Positions 24,823 to 34,251 of a stretch of DNA of 64,000 bases are shown here, in pieces. Numbering within the stretch: the first letter of the stretch is position 1; each line of letters begins with the position of its first letter. Source of the DNA: Psychrobium sp051201665 (GTDB lineage Bacteria > Pseudomonadota > Gammaproteobacteria > Enterobacterales > Psychrobiaceae). The position numbers and the translations under genes were made by a program. Below the pieces are notes generated by a model. The model was given only the letters and a program-made list of their open reading frames with translations, was not told where the DNA came from and made no database searches. The stretch lies in contig NZ_CP179210.1 of assembly GCF_051201665.1 (NCBI RefSeq), forward strand, positions 3,720,001 through 3,784,000. Direction: 5' to 3'.

Positions 24823-26166
24823 CTAATTACCTGCTACTTTCATTTCTTCAAGTAAAATAGAACCACACAAGGTGCTCTTACGTAGATCGGCATCGTCACT
24901 AATGGCAACAATGTTTTTATACAGATCCTGCAAATTTCCAGCGATGGTAATTTCATGAACAGGATATTGAATAACGCCGTTTTCAACCCAGTAGCCTGCC
25001 GCACCGCGTGAGTAATCACCTGTAATAATATTCACTGACGACCCCATCAGATCAGTGACCAGCAAACCAGTTCCCATCTGTTTGAGCAAGGCTGCTTGTG
25101 ATTCAACCGTGTGATTTACAAACCATGTATGGGTACCACCAGCATGACCTGTAGGTGCCATATTTAATTTGCGGCCTGCATAACTCGTAATTAAATAAGA
25201 CGCCAAGGTACCTTGGTCAATGACAGTTAAATCTTTAGTCGCCAAACCTTCGTGATCAAAAGGGGTAGATGCTAGATATCCTTTAAGATGAGGTTTCTCT
25301 TCAATAGATAACCAGTCTGGGAAGATTTGCTCACCTTTTTTATCCAGTAAGAAACTCGCTTTGCGGTAAAGACTCCCACCACCGATTGCCGAAACTAAAT
25401 GGCCAATGAATCCAGCTGATAGCTGCGATGAAATAACAACAGGAACAGTCATGGTATCGAGCTTTTTAGCGCCTAAACGAGCCAATGTGTTCTTAGACGC
25501 TTGCTCGCCTATATATTTCGGTGCGTCAATACGATCAGGATAACGTGACACGCTATACTCATAATCACGCTCCATTTCACCTTCGTGTTCTGCAATGGTG
25601 ACACAAGACAGACTATGACGAGAACTCGGATAACCAGCGATTAAACCATGACTATTGCCATAAACGCGTAATCCTTGATGAGAATTATAAGAAGCGCCAT
25701 CACAATAAGTAATTGCATCGCTATAATCTAAGGCAGCAGCTTCAGTCTCTAATGCTAAATCAATCGCATATTGTGGCTCTAGCGAACCTGGATGGTATAA
25801 ATCTAAATCAGGAATCTCAGTGGCCATTAACTCACTATCAGCGAGGCCATTGAAAGGATCTTCTGAAGTATGCTTTGCAATACTAATCGCAGCGGTCACA
25901 GCGCTTTCAATCGCAGATTCACTTAAATCTGAGGTCGAACTACTGCCCTTACGATGGCCACAATAAACACTAATTCCCAGCGCACCATCATGATTAAACT
26001 CGATAGTTTCAACTTCACGTGAACGCGTTGAGACACTTAAACCCGTTTGCTTACTCATTGACACTTCAGCACTAGTCGCGCCGTGCTTTTTCGCTGAATC
26101 TAACGCTTTTGCAACGGATTCTTTTACTCGCGCAAGTTCATCAAAAATATCGTAGTCTGCTGCCAC
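24823..26166 (-). CDS. pmbA: Metalloprotease PmbA (TldE)
   Basis: 447 residues, matching PmbA/TldE. This is the non-catalytic partner of TldD; the pair degrades unfolded peptides and matures peptide antibiotics and the CcdA antitoxin. Characteristic blocks are SKQTGLSVSTRSREVETIEFN, GISVYCGHRKGSSSTSDLS, SAIGGGSLYRKASFLLDK and NMAPTGHAGGTHTW, with MGSSVNIITGDYSRGAAGYWVENG close to the C-terminus. It is divergent from darP (118 bp apart), the usual pmbA-yjgA arrangement. TldD is not in the window. Confidence 0.95.
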   Translation of the reverse strand: MAADYDIFDELARVKESVAKALDSAKKHGATSAEVSMSKQTGLSVSTRSREVETIEFNHDGALGISVYCGHRKGSSSTSDLSESAIESAVTAAISIAKHTSEDPFNGLADSELMATEIPDLDLYHPGSLEPQYAIDLALETEAAALDYSDAITYCDGASYNSHQGLRVYGNSHGLIAGYPSSRHSLSCVTIAEHEGEMERDYEYSVSRYPDRIDAPKYIGEQASKNTLARLGAKKLDTMTVPVVISSQLSAGFIGHLVSAIGGGSLYRKASFLLDKKGEQIFPDWLSIEEKPHLKGYLASTPFDHEGLATKDLTVIDQGTLASYLITSYAGRKLNMAPTGHAGGTHTWFVNHTVESQAALLKQMGTGLLVTDLMGSSVNIITGDYSRGAAGYWVENGVIQYPVHEITIAGNLQDLYKNIVAISDDADLRKSTLCGSILLEEMKVAGN

Positions 26167-26284
26167 AACGTTGTTCCTTTAAATAATTTTGCGATATCTT
26201 AGCACGCTTCACGTTAACGCAGCGTCATCGATTAAAAAATAATGCTACAATGCGCGCAAGATAACCGATTACCAGAGAAACCTC

Positions 26285-26812
26285 ATGAGCAAAGCGAAAA
26301 AAGCGCCCATTGATTTAAGCCAAGAACAAGACGGCTGGGTAAGCCGCAGCGAGCTAAAACGCCAAGCCGATGATTACCACGCGCTTGGTCGCACAATCAT
26401 GGCACTTGCCGATAGCCAGCGAAAAATGATTCCGATGAGTGAAGATTTGCGTCATGCCGTTGAACTAGCCAATCGCATTCGCCACACCAAAGAAGGTTTC
26501 CGCCGCCAAATGCAATTCGTCGCTAAAGTATTGCGTAATAGTGATGTAGACGAAATTAGACTGTCGCTTACACAGTTTGATAAACGTGATAAACGTTCTG
26601 ACCTAGAATCAAAGAAATTAGAGAAACAACGTGACCGTTTAATTAACATGGGCGATGTTGCAATCAATGACTTTTTAGAGCAATACCCTGACGCAGATCG
26701 CCAAAAACTGCGTCAACTTGTACGTCAAGCAAGTAAGGAACTCAAAGACGAGAAGCCTGCAAAGGCGGCTAAAGAACTCTTTAAATATATTAAAGAGCTT
26801 AAGCAAGCATAA
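26285..26812 (+). CDS. darP: Ribosome biogenesis factor DarP (YjgA, DUF615)
   Basis: 175 residues, the family's usual length, highly charged and helical. It carries the DUF615 pattern: WVSRSELKRQADDYHALGR, RHTKEGFRRQMQFVAKVLR and ADRQKLRQLVRQASKE. DarP binds late 50S precursors and helps assemble the peptidyl transferase centre. The ATG follows AGAGAAACCTC. Its position opposite pmbA is conserved in gammaproteobacteria. Confidence 0.93.
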   Translation: MSKAKKAPIDLSQEQDGWVSRSELKRQADDYHALGRTIMALADSQRKMIPMSEDLRHAVELANRIRHTKEGFRRQMQFVAKVLRNSDVDEIRLSLTQFDKRDKRSDLESKKLEKQRDRLINMGDVAINDFLEQYPDADRQKLRQLVRQASKELKDEKPAKAAKELFKYIKELKQA

Positions 26813-26840
26813 GCTTTCCTTTAAAAAAATGCTGCTTCAT

Positions 26841-27335
26841 TTATTCTAACGCCGCTAAATCTAGCGGCGTTTTACTAACGACCACACCATTATTGTCAGC
26901 ATAAATAAAATCACCAGCAACAATCTCGACACCGCCAATATGTAATGGGACATTAATATCACCCAACCCACGCTTATCAGTTTTCAGCGGATGAGCAGCT
27001 ATCGCATGTATACCCAATTCAATAGTAGATAATGCATTAACATCACGTACGCACCCATTGATAATAATACCCTGCCAGCCATTACTTGCGGCTTTTTCTG
27101 CCAACATATCACCAAGCATCGCTCTATTCTTAGAACCACCGCTGTCAACCACCAGCACCTTACCTGTGCCGTCTTGAGCAGCCAATTCTCGCACCTTGGA
27201 GTTATCTTCAAACGCTTTGAGCGTAATAACCTCTCCCCAGAATGCCGTCTTAGCACCAAAAGACTGAAACATCGGCTGCAACACACTAATTCTGTTGTCG
27301 TATCTGTCACAAATTTCCGGCAGTAAATCTAACAT
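26841..27335 (-). CDS. RraA family protein (RNase E inhibitor / aldolase-like fold)
   Basis: 164 residues. It has the RraA core: PMFQSFGAKTAFWGEVITLK, GTGKVLVVDSGGSKNRAMLGD, INGCVRDVNALSTIELGIHA, IAAHPLKTDKRG and GDFIYADNNGVVVS. E. coli RraA binds RNase E and inhibits it; other members of the same fold are 4-hydroxy-4-methyl-2-oxoglutarate aldolases. This protein keeps the GxxxxDxxxL and RD residues used by the aldolases (CVRD), so an enzymatic role cannot be excluded. It is convergent with darP. Confidence 0.85.
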   Translation of the reverse strand: MLDLLPEICDRYDNRISVLQPMFQSFGAKTAFWGEVITLKAFEDNSKVRELAAQDGTGKVLVVDSGGSKNRAMLGDMLAEKAASNGWQGIIINGCVRDVNALSTIELGIHAIAAHPLKTDKRGLGDINVPLHIGGVEIVAGDFIYADNNGVVVSKTPLDLAALE

Positions 27336-27530
27336 TTAAGTAATCCATTAATGGCTTCTGTAGTCATCTTAGCCTAGGGCTGAGCCCCCGACTCATCACC
27401 ATTATTGATAATGAAAATTACAGCTTATAAATATAATTTTTTATTTGAAATAAAATCTGATTTAGATCAAGTCATTTAACAACAAGAGGCGTAATTTGAA
27501 GTTATAGAAAACACATATAAGGACTACAAA

Positions 27531-27779
27531 ATGTCAGTTGAAAATCACCATTTACATAATGAATTTCCAGAGTATCACGATCAAATTCACAACCTTAAAA
27601 TGAATGATCGCCACTTTAGCAAATTGTTTGATGAGTACCACACCGTAGATCGCAGTGTACGACGCATTGAAGATTCTGCAGAAGTTTCATCAGACGAGCA
27701 TTTAGAGAGTCTAAAAATTAGAAGATTGCATTTAAAAGATGAACTGTTCACCATGCTCAAAAAAGTTCAACTTGCCTAA
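27531..27779 (+). CDS. DUF465 (YdcH-like) small protein
   Basis: 82 residues. It has the pattern typical of YdcH/DUF465: HHLHNEFPEYHDQIHNLKMND, HFSKLFDEYHTVDRSVRRIED, then a charged helix ending in LKKVQLA. The whole chain is predicted to be two helices. Function is unknown. A strong start follows ATAAGGACTACAAA. It is monocistronic, with a hairpin at 27795-27820 just after the stop. Confidence 0.88.
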   Translation: MSVENHHLHNEFPEYHDQIHNLKMNDRHFSKLFDEYHTVDRSVRRIEDSAEVSSDEHLESLKIRRLHLKDELFTMLKKVQLA

Positions 27780-27794
27780 GCTCACCCAATAATC

Positions 27795-27820
27795 GTGAAG
27801 GCATACGCCTATGCCTTCAC
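27795..27820. terminator. Hairpin after the DUF465 gene
   Basis: GTGAAGGCAT, loop ACGCCT, ATGCCTTCAC is a perfect 10 bp stem lying between two convergent genes. There is no proper T-run on either side, so it is a weak or factor-dependent terminator. Confidence 0.55.
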
Positions 27821-27858
27821 GTCCACGTTCCCTTTCGAAAAAATAGAATGCATCCTCG

Positions 27859-28368
27859 CTAGATTTTCTGATTGGCCTGCTTCTCAGCCGCTTTCTCATA
27901 TTCTTTTTCTAATAATTCCTGTAGCTCACCAATGCGTTTTTCTTTCTCTTGCGCCGATAGCGATTCATCTTTAGCAACTTCTTCAATCATTGCCTCAATC
28001 TCTTTCACTTTTTCTTTATCTACACCTAGTCGCCCTTCAACAATCGATGCCATTGCGTCTGCTAAAAAGTTAGACGTATCAATATGAGCAAGGGGATCAT
28101 TGCGAGTTGTTGAATCGGCTTGTTCAACAGCAACTGCTTCTCTGAGCTTAATATTCTGCATTACCGCAAGATGTTCATAGGTGTTTTCATCAGCCTTCTT
28201 AACTGACTCTCCAGCTATTGCCTGAGGGGACAAGGTAACCGTATCGACTTGCGCAGGCGGCAATAAATCGTTGCCGCTCGGCTGAGATTCTACCGAAGAG
28301 GTAGATTTAGCAGCCTGAGTTTGCTGCGTATGATAGGCGCCATAAGGGTTTAACAGACCAAAATTCAT
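27859..28368 (-). CDS. Hypothetical coiled-coil protein with VTLSPQA motif
   Basis: 169 residues, no signal peptide, no membrane segment. The N-terminus (MNFGLLNPYG) leads into a disordered stretch and then VDTVTLSPQAIAGE, a short motif often found in proteins of flagellar or surface-associated operons, where it is written VxLSxxA. The C-terminal half is a charged helix (VEGRLGVDKEKVKEIEAMIE, and ELQELLEKEYEKAAEKQ). It shares this plan, a short VTLS motif followed by a coiled coil, with the gene at 31256-31705. It is divergent from the secreted protease gene. I do not recognise a function. Confidence 0.7.
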   Translation of the reverse strand: MNFGLLNPYGAYHTQQTQAAKSTSSVESQPSGNDLLPPAQVDTVTLSPQAIAGESVKKADENTYEHLAVMQNIKLREAVAVEQADSTTRNDPLAHIDTSNFLADAMASIVEGRLGVDKEKVKEIEAMIEEVAKDESLSAQEKEKRIGELQELLEKEYEKAAEKQANQKI

Positions 28369-28588
28369 GTGCGTCGTCCTTAACTTAATTAATTGAAATA
28401 CACTAACTAAGCAACCTTCAGGCCACTTTAAAATCTCTACAATTCAACCAATTAACGATGTTAATTTAACGCCAAGTTATTCGTTAACAACTTGTTAAGT
28501 TTAACACTGTAGCTTAGGTAGTTCTTTGCGTAGAATGGCTCTCAATGCAAGATATTGCACAACGAATGAAATAATAATTAAGGACATA

Positions 28589-31123
28589 ATGGTGAAACTA
28601 AAAACTCTTTCGCTAGCGCTATTGCTAGCCGTTGGCGCAAGTCAGCCTGCATTTGCAGCTGATGCCAAAAAATCAAAATCAGACAAGAAAGACGCTACAC
28701 TAGCGTCAATACTTGAAGAAAAAGAAGAAACCAAAGGATTATTAAATTTTTACCAAGATAAAAAGTCTGGTGAAATGCTAATGGTATTAACTGAAGACCA
28801 ACTCGATTCTCCTATTATGCACTTTGCGCATACTGTGGAAGGCCTATTAGACGCAGGGCATTTTCGTGGCGGCTACCGCGGCAATAAAATTATCGAGTTT
28901 CGTCGCTACTTTGACCGCATTGATATCATCACTAAAACACCACGCTTCTTGTTTGACGAAAGCAATCCAATTAGTCGCGCTAAAGGTGCCAATATTAGTG
29001 AAGCAGTATTAGCGAGCTTGCCAATCAAAAAAGAAGAAGATGGTAAGATTTTAGTTAATGTGAACAAGTTATTTTTAGGTGAATCGCTACACCGCGTCTC
29101 ACCATGGTCTCGCACAGGAAAGGCTGCAGCTAAGCGTTTTAGCGTCGGTAAACTTGATAGTAAAAAATCACGTTTTCTAGAAAAGCGTGCTTTTGAAGAC
29201 AATGTTGATCTTGTGATTGATTACGTATTTAGTAACCCCAACCCCCGTGTTGGCGGTTCTCGCGCAGTATCAGATCCACGCTCAACGTCAGTGAAAGTAC
29301 AACACTCATTTGTTAAATTGCCTGAAAGTGATTTTAAACCTCGTTACGATGACGCGCGAATTGGTTACTTTACGCATCAGTATGATGAAATGACGTCAAG
29401 TAAATGGGCGCCTTATAAAGATGTAATCAAACGCTGGAACCTCGTTAAAAAAGATCCAAGTGCAGCGTTATCTGAACCTGTAGAGCCTATCGTTTGGTGG
29501 ATTGAAAACACCACGCCATTAGAATGGCGCGACACCATCAAAGAAGCCACATTAAGCTGGAATAGCTCTTTTGAAAAAGCAGGTTTTAAAAACGCCATCG
29601 TGGTTAAGGTTCAACCTGACGACGCCAAATGGAGCGCAGGCGACATCAACTACAATGTGCTTCGTTGGACTTCATCGCCAAATCCTCCGTTTGGCGGTTA
29701 CGGCCCATCACTTGCGAACCCATTAACGGGTGAAATGCTCGGCGCAGACATCATGCTTGAATATGTATTCATGAAAAATCGCTGGATCTACGACAGCTTA
29801 TACAGCCAAGGCGCTGCTAGTTTAAGTGTCGCTGGTCACGACGTTGAAAAAGAAGGCCTCCACTGCAGCTCAGGTCACTTATTACAACAAAGTATGATCA
29901 TGGCGAACACCATCACCGATACTAATTCAGTTGAAGGCAAACAGCTGCTTGACGAAGGTTTACGTTGGTTAATCCTTCACGAAGTTGGCCATACCCTCGG
30001 CTTAAACCACAACATGAAAGCGTCTATCTTGTGGAATGAAAAAGATATTCACGACGTTAATAAAACCCAAGGCATCCTAGCGGGTTCTGTAATGGATTAC
30101 ACTGCAGTAAACGTTGCGCCTAAGGGCATGAGTCAAGGTAACTTTTTCCAAACTAAGCCAGGTCCTTATGACGATTGGGCAATTGAGTTTGGTTACACTA
30201 CAGCGTTAGACGATGAAGCAGCAGAAGCTAAGCGTTTAGCCGCTATTTTAAATCGTTCAAATGAACACGGTCATGCTTTTGGTAACGACGCTGATGATAT
30301 GCGCCGCCCAGGTAGCCATATTGATCCACGCGTAATGATTGGTGACATGTCTTCAGATCCCGTGGCATATGCGAGTCAGCGTATGGAACTAATCGACGGC
30401 ATGTTTGGCAACTTGAAGAACAAAACGCTTAAAGAAGGCGCGTCTTACCAGCCGCTTCTGATTTCTGCTAATTCACTATTTGGTCAATACCGCACCCAAG
30501 CTGGCATCGTGTCTCGTCAAATCGGTGGTGTCTATGTCGAGCGTGATTTCCACAGCAAAGACAACAAACACACACCTTACACACCAGTACCAAAGGCCAC
30601 ACAAAAGGCTGCGATGAACACGCTTGCTAAGCAGGTATTTAACAGTGACGTGCTTGAGTCTTTGGCGCCGCTATATAACTACATGCAGCTACAGCGTCGT
30701 GGTTTTAACCACGGTGGCCGCAACGAAGATCCGCGTGCTCACGATATGATTATCGGTATGCAGCGCAATGTACTAGCGCACTTAATGCATCCAAATGTAT
30801 TAAAACGCATCTCTGATACATCGTTATACGGCAACGACTATTCGTTAACCGAAGTCATGAATGATTTAACAGCGGCTATTTTTGATAGCGGCAAGTTAAC
30901 AACTGTCAGCCAGAATGTTCAGACTGACTATGTTAAGCGCCTTATTGCAATTGTGGGTGTGTCTAAACCTTCACGTTACGATAACTTAGCGAAAGCAGCG
31001 GCATTAGGTCAGTTAAATGCAATTTACGACAATGCTTCAGGTTTTGGTTTTGGCCAAGATGCAATGACCAAAGATCACAATGCCTATATTGCATTACTTA
31101 TTGGCAATGCAATTCATAACTAA
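28589..31123 (+). CDS. Secreted zinc-dependent metalloprotease (metzincin type)
   Basis: 844 residues. A signal peptide (MVKLKTLSLALLLAVGASQPAFA) exports it. The zinc site HEVGHTLGLNHN (HExxHxxGxxH) is complete at about residues 469-480, and SVMDYT, about 30 residues later, is the Met-turn. The regions before (FLNF..., EPIVWWIENTTPLEWRDTIKE) and after (PGPYDDWAIEFGY, VLAHLMHPNVLKRI) match the large DUF5117/DUF5118-type zinc-dependent metalloproteases common in marine bacteria and Bacteroidota. It probably degrades protein in the periplasm or outside. I chose ATG 28589, with AAGGA five bases upstream, over an upstream in-frame start at 28526. Confidence 0.9.
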   Translation: MVKLKTLSLALLLAVGASQPAFAADAKKSKSDKKDATLASILEEKEETKGLLNFYQDKKSGEMLMVLTEDQLDSPIMHFAHTVEGLLDAGHFRGGYRGNKIIEFRRYFDRIDIITKTPRFLFDESNPISRAKGANISEAVLASLPIKKEEDGKILVNVNKLFLGESLHRVSPWSRTGKAAAKRFSVGKLDSKKSRFLEKRAFEDNVDLVIDYVFSNPNPRVGGSRAVSDPRSTSVKVQHSFVKLPESDFKPRYDDARIGYFTHQYDEMTSSKWAPYKDVIKRWNLVKKDPSAALSEPVEPIVWWIENTTPLEWRDTIKEATLSWNSSFEKAGFKNAIVVKVQPDDAKWSAGDINYNVLRWTSSPNPPFGGYGPSLANPLTGEMLGADIMLEYVFMKNRWIYDSLYSQGAASLSVAGHDVEKEGLHCSSGHLLQQSMIMANTITDTNSVEGKQLLDEGLRWLILHEVGHTLGLNHNMKASILWNEKDIHDVNKTQGILAGSVMDYTAVNVAPKGMSQGNFFQTKPGPYDDWAIEFGYTTALDDEAAEAKRLAAILNRSNEHGHAFGNDADDMRRPGSHIDPRVMIGDMSSDPVAYASQRMELIDGMFGNLKNKTLKEGASYQPLLISANSLFGQYRTQAGIVSRQIGGVYVERDFHSKDNKHTPYTPVPKATQKAAMNTLAKQVFNSDVLESLAPLYNYMQLQRRGFNHGGRNEDPRAHDMIIGMQRNVLAHLMHPNVLKRISDTSLYGNDYSLTEVMNDLTAAIFDSGKLTTVSQNVQTDYVKRLIAIVGVSKPSRYDNLAKAAALGQLNAIYDNASGFGFGQDAMTKDHNAYIALLIGNAIHN

Positions 31124-31161
31124 CCCCTTTTGAGCTACTGAATTTAAGTTTGATAGTAATC

Positions 31162-31193
31162 GGCTGCTAATTGCAAAGTTAGCAGCCTTTTTT
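31162..31193 (+). terminator. Terminator of the metalloprotease gene
   Basis: GGCTGCTAA, loop TTGCAAAG, TTAGCAGCC, then TTTTTT: a classic rho-independent terminator 38 bp after the stop codon. Confidence 0.93.
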
Positions 31194-31255
31194 ATACAGT
31201 TTCCACACTCGTTGCCGATAAAAACGTAAGAACATTAATCATCGGACGATATGTC

Positions 31256-31705
31256 ATGAAAATAAATCCTCCTAGCATTAGCATCAATCAGCAAACGCAT
31301 GTAGCACCCACCGCATCAGATAAAGGGTATTGGAATATTGCTAACGATATTGCGCCATCTACAACCCATGTAACGCTGTCTGACGAAGGCAAAGCATTAT
31401 CGAAAGCTGACAATACCAAAGACTTTGGATACGCCCTTAAACAACCAGCCAATTCAGCACAGCAGGCTGAGGCTGCCAAAGAGCAAGAAGACAAGGGCGA
31501 TATAATCGACCAGCAAATTAAACGCGTTCAGGAGCAAATCAAAGAAACTCAAGAAAAAATAACCGCACTGCAAAGTCAAGATTCAGAAATAGTGGACGAA
31601 CAAATTAAAGTATTAACGGCGCTTCTCATGGAGCTAAATGCACAGTTAATTTCCCTTAATGAACAAAAGCTACAAAAAGCCAAACAGGAACAAGCAGGGA
31701 GTTAG
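31256..31705 (+). CDS. FlxA-like coiled-coil protein
   Basis: 149 residues with no signal peptide. A disordered N-terminal part contains HVTLSDEGKALSKA. The C-terminal half is a coiled coil (QQIKRVQEQIKETQEKITAL, and EQIKVLTALLMELNAQLISL) resembling the FlxA-like family. FlxA itself is a fliA-controlled protein of unknown function. Together with the gene at 27859-28368 it flanks the secreted protease. No flagellar genes are in the window. Confidence 0.7.
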   Translation: MKINPPSISINQQTHVAPTASDKGYWNIANDIAPSTTHVTLSDEGKALSKADNTKDFGYALKQPANSAQQAEAAKEQEDKGDIIDQQIKRVQEQIKETQEKITALQSQDSEIVDEQIKVLTALLMELNAQLISLNEQKLQKAKQEQAGS

Positions 31706-31708
31706 CAG

Positions 31709-31775
31709 TATTAATCGCAATAGCAAGCTATTACTCATTCACGCGCCTTGCAGCTTAGTTTTTATCCTTGCTATA
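31709..31775 (-). repeat. Degenerate MITE family B fragment
   Basis: The stretch around AATAGCAAGCTATTACTCA and CGCGCCTTG resembles the core of family B (AATAGCCAGCTATTGCTCA, AAGCGCCTTG) in the same orientation as the copy at 19510. The termini are not recognisable. It lies between the FlxA-like gene and pldA. Confidence 0.5.
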
Positions 31776-31848
31776 AATTCCAGCATATCCAATGACTATG
31801 GGGATAGAACTGATATAATTTCTGTCGATATCGATATTCGAGTAAATC

Positions 31849-32847
31849 ATGAAACTATTAACGTTATTATTTCTTATTATAACAACGCATATTAGTCACC
31901 TAGCGTTAGCTCAGTCAGGCAAAGGCGTTGATGACCAACCAACAAATGCAGTACTTACTTGCATGAGCAATCACTTAAAATCTGCAAATAACTCAGATAC
32001 TGTTGTTGATTTACGACGCCATTGTGAACAACAAAAAATGACGGCGTTTGACGTTCGAAATTCATACGAGCAACAAGTCATTGAAAATCCTTTTGCGATA
32101 CTTCCTCATAAGCCAAACTACTTATTGCCTTTTACTTATTCCAACGTAGATACTGATATTTATGATGGGATATTGGACGGAGAAGAGTTTGATCCTGTCG
32201 AGGCCAAATTTCAAATTTCAATTAAATATGTAGCTTATCAAGATTTTGTTTTTGATAACATTGATATGCAATTTGCCTTTACAGCAACAAGCTGGTGGCA
32301 AACTTATAACTCAAAACTATCAGCACCCTTTCGTGAAACCAATTATGAGCCTGAAGTCATCTTTACTTATGAGAAGCCTTGGCAATTATTCGGTATGCCG
32401 ATTGATATGACCTATTTATCATTCAATCATCAATCGAATGGCAAGGGGGGCGAATTTTCACGAAGTTGGAATCGCATTATCGGCGGATTAGTAATGAGCC
32501 ATGGCCCTGTTATCTACGGCGTGAAAGCATGGTGGCGCATACCCGAAGACGAAAAAGAAACACCCGACGGCCTTGGCGATGATAATCCTGATATTGAAGA
32601 CTTTATGGGCAAAGGTGAGATTGGTGCATTATGGCAAATCAACGACCATCATAATTTAAGTATTATGCTGAGAAACAATTTTAAAAGTGATAATAAGGGC
32701 GCTATTACTTTAGGCTGGTCTTTCCCAATCAGTAGTCATTTACAGGGCTATGTTGAATACTTTAATGGCTATGGAGAGAGTTTAATTTATTACAACGAAC
32801 GAACACAACAAATTGGTGTTGGTATAAAATTAACAGACTGGTTATAA
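31849..32847 (+). CDS. pldA: Outer membrane phospholipase A (OMPLA)
   Basis: 332 residues. A signal peptide (to LALAQ) is followed by an acidic linker and then a 12-strand beta barrel. The catalytic region is recognisable in YLSFNHQSNGKGGEFSRSWN, with the HxSNG block supplying His and Ser and SWN the Asn of the triad, followed by alternating strands ending in IGVGIKLTDWL. OMPLA hydrolyses phospholipids that have reached the outer leaflet of the outer membrane and needs calcium and dimerisation. It is monocistronic with its own terminator (32859-32887). Confidence 0.92.
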   Translation: MKLLTLLFLIITTHISHLALAQSGKGVDDQPTNAVLTCMSNHLKSANNSDTVVDLRRHCEQQKMTAFDVRNSYEQQVIENPFAILPHKPNYLLPFTYSNVDTDIYDGILDGEEFDPVEAKFQISIKYVAYQDFVFDNIDMQFAFTATSWWQTYNSKLSAPFRETNYEPEVIFTYEKPWQLFGMPIDMTYLSFNHQSNGKGGEFSRSWNRIIGGLVMSHGPVIYGVKAWWRIPEDEKETPDGLGDDNPDIEDFMGKGEIGALWQINDHHNLSIMLRNNFKSDNKGAITLGWSFPISSHLQGYVEYFNGYGESLIYYNERTQQIGVGIKLTDWL

Positions 32848-32858
32848 CTATTTAAATG

Positions 32859-32887
32859 AAAAAGCCAAGCGGTCGCTTGGCTTTTTT
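32859..32887. terminator. Bidirectional terminator between pldA and yceI
   Basis: AAGCCAAGC, loop GGTC, GCTTGGCTT with an A-run before and a T-run after; it can serve both convergent genes. Confidence 0.92.
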
Positions 32888-32897
32888 GTAAGTACCG

Positions 32898-33470
32898 TTA
32901 CTGACGAATACCTTCGATATGCAGATCTAAATCAACGTGCGTTGATGCTGGTCCTAAATTAATTGGAATACCAAAGTCAGCCATTTTCAAACGTACTTTA
33001 CCGCTAAATCCAACTCGGTATCCACCCCAAGGATCTTTACCTTCACCAATTTTTTCTGCATCAATGGTAATCTGCTTCGTGACACCACGTAATGTAAGAT
33101 CACCCATGATTGCTAATTTTCCGTTACCTAAATCCTTCACAGACGAGCTAACAAATTTAGCGGTGGTGAATTTTGATGTATCAAGCACATCAGGATTACG
33201 TAAATGCTTATCACGCTCACCGTGATTTGAGTTAATACTTGTTGCATCAATGTTCATCACAATCTTTGATGCCGCTACATTGTTTGCATCATAGTTAAAT
33301 TTACCGTCAAACTTATCAAAACGCCCCGTTAACCAACTGTAACCAAGATGTTGAATTTTAAAGTTAATTGATGCGTGAGCACCTTTATAATCAACCACAT
33401 AGTCTGCTGCGTTTGTGATTGGGCTTAAAAGTGCGCCAGCCAATGCAGAGGCTAAAAGTAACTTCTTCAT
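32898..33470 (-). CDS. yceI: YceI family periplasmic lipid-binding protein
   Basis: 190 residues. A signal peptide (MKKLLLASALAGALLSPITNA) precedes a YceI lipocalin-like domain: ADYVVDYKGAHASINFKIQH, GWLTGRFDKFDGKFNYD-like strands, INSNHGERDKHLRNPDVLD, and FGIPINLGPASTHVDLDLHI near the end. Members bind polyisoprenoid chains, for example ubiquinone. The ATG at 33468-33470 directly precedes the signal peptide and follows GAGAGATTAC; the longer frame upstream is the 3' end of the cytochrome gene. It follows cybB after 16 bp, a common pair. Confidence 0.93.
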   Translation of the reverse strand: MKKLLLASALAGALLSPITNAADYVVDYKGAHASINFKIQHLGYSWLTGRFDKFDGKFNYDANNVAASKIVMNIDATSINSNHGERDKHLRNPDVLDTSKFTTAKFVSSSVKDLGNGKLAIMGDLTLRGVTKQITIDAEKIGEGKDPWGGYRVGFSGKVRLKMADFGIPINLGPASTHVDLDLHIEGIRQ

Positions 33471-33486
33471 ATGTAATCTCTCTTCT

Positions 33487-34035
33487 CTATTTCTGCCTGT
33501 GACCAAGCATTCTTTTAAGGGTGTTATCTTTATCGATAACGTGATGTTTAATGGCGGCAAGTCCATGTAACAACGCGGCGCCAACAACAATATAGGCAGC
33601 ATATTCATGCGCCAAACCAGCCAAGTCTTCTTGGTTTGTAAATAACTCACCTAAACTAGGAATGGTAAATAAACCAAATACTTCGATACCACGACCATCT
33701 GCCGTTGATATCAAGTATCCGCTTATCATGATGAAAAACAATAATATATAGAGCAAGATATGGACAGCGTGTCCCGCTTTTCGTTCAACATTAGTATGAG
33801 ATCCCAATGATTCTGGCTGAATCTGCAGCCATCGAGATGCCACACGCACAATCATCAGGATAAACAATACGATGCCAATACTTTTATGTAAGTCCGGGCC
33901 TGTTTTATACCAAGGATCGTAATAGCCTAAACCGACCATCCAGTCCCCTAAACCAAAGAGTCCAAATACGATTAACGCAATGAGCCAATGTAGCCCAATC
34001 GATAAATAACCATAATGTTGCGTTGTATTTTTCAC
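33487..34035 (-). CDS. Cytochrome b561
   Basis: 182 residues with four membrane helices. The haem-binding histidines are in GLHWLIALIVFGLF (helix one), DLHKSIGIVLFIL (helix two), AGHAVHILLYILLFF and GLAHEYAAYIVVGAALLHGL. It is a diheme quinol-oxidising membrane cytochrome, possibly working with the YceI protein encoded just downstream. Start ATG at 34033-34035. It is divergent from the SEC-C gene across 365 bp. Confidence 0.93.
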   Translation of the reverse strand: MKNTTQHYGYLSIGLHWLIALIVFGLFGLGDWMVGLGYYDPWYKTGPDLHKSIGIVLFILMIVRVASRWLQIQPESLGSHTNVERKAGHAVHILLYILLFFIMISGYLISTADGRGIEVFGLFTIPSLGELFTNQEDLAGLAHEYAAYIVVGAALLHGLAAIKHHVIDKDNTLKRMLGHRQK

Positions 34036-34251
34036 ATTCCGCTCCTAAACCACTGATAGAATTCATCATAGTGTAACTTTTACCAGAAATACATCCTCTA
34101 TTTGGCAATTGATTATTTCCATTTAACTCCTAATAACTGTTAATTAACCATTATTATTAACTAAATATGTATTAGAAATGCGCTAGGGGGCATGGGTATA
34201 AATCATTATGCACAAGTTTATTTACCAATAATTTGACTGTAATTTTCATAT

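Noticed and set aside
33471..33650. A longer YceI protein starting at 33650
   Set aside because: The extra 60 residues are the cytochrome b561 gene read in another frame; a signal peptide begins at the internal ATG 33470 with a ribosome site.
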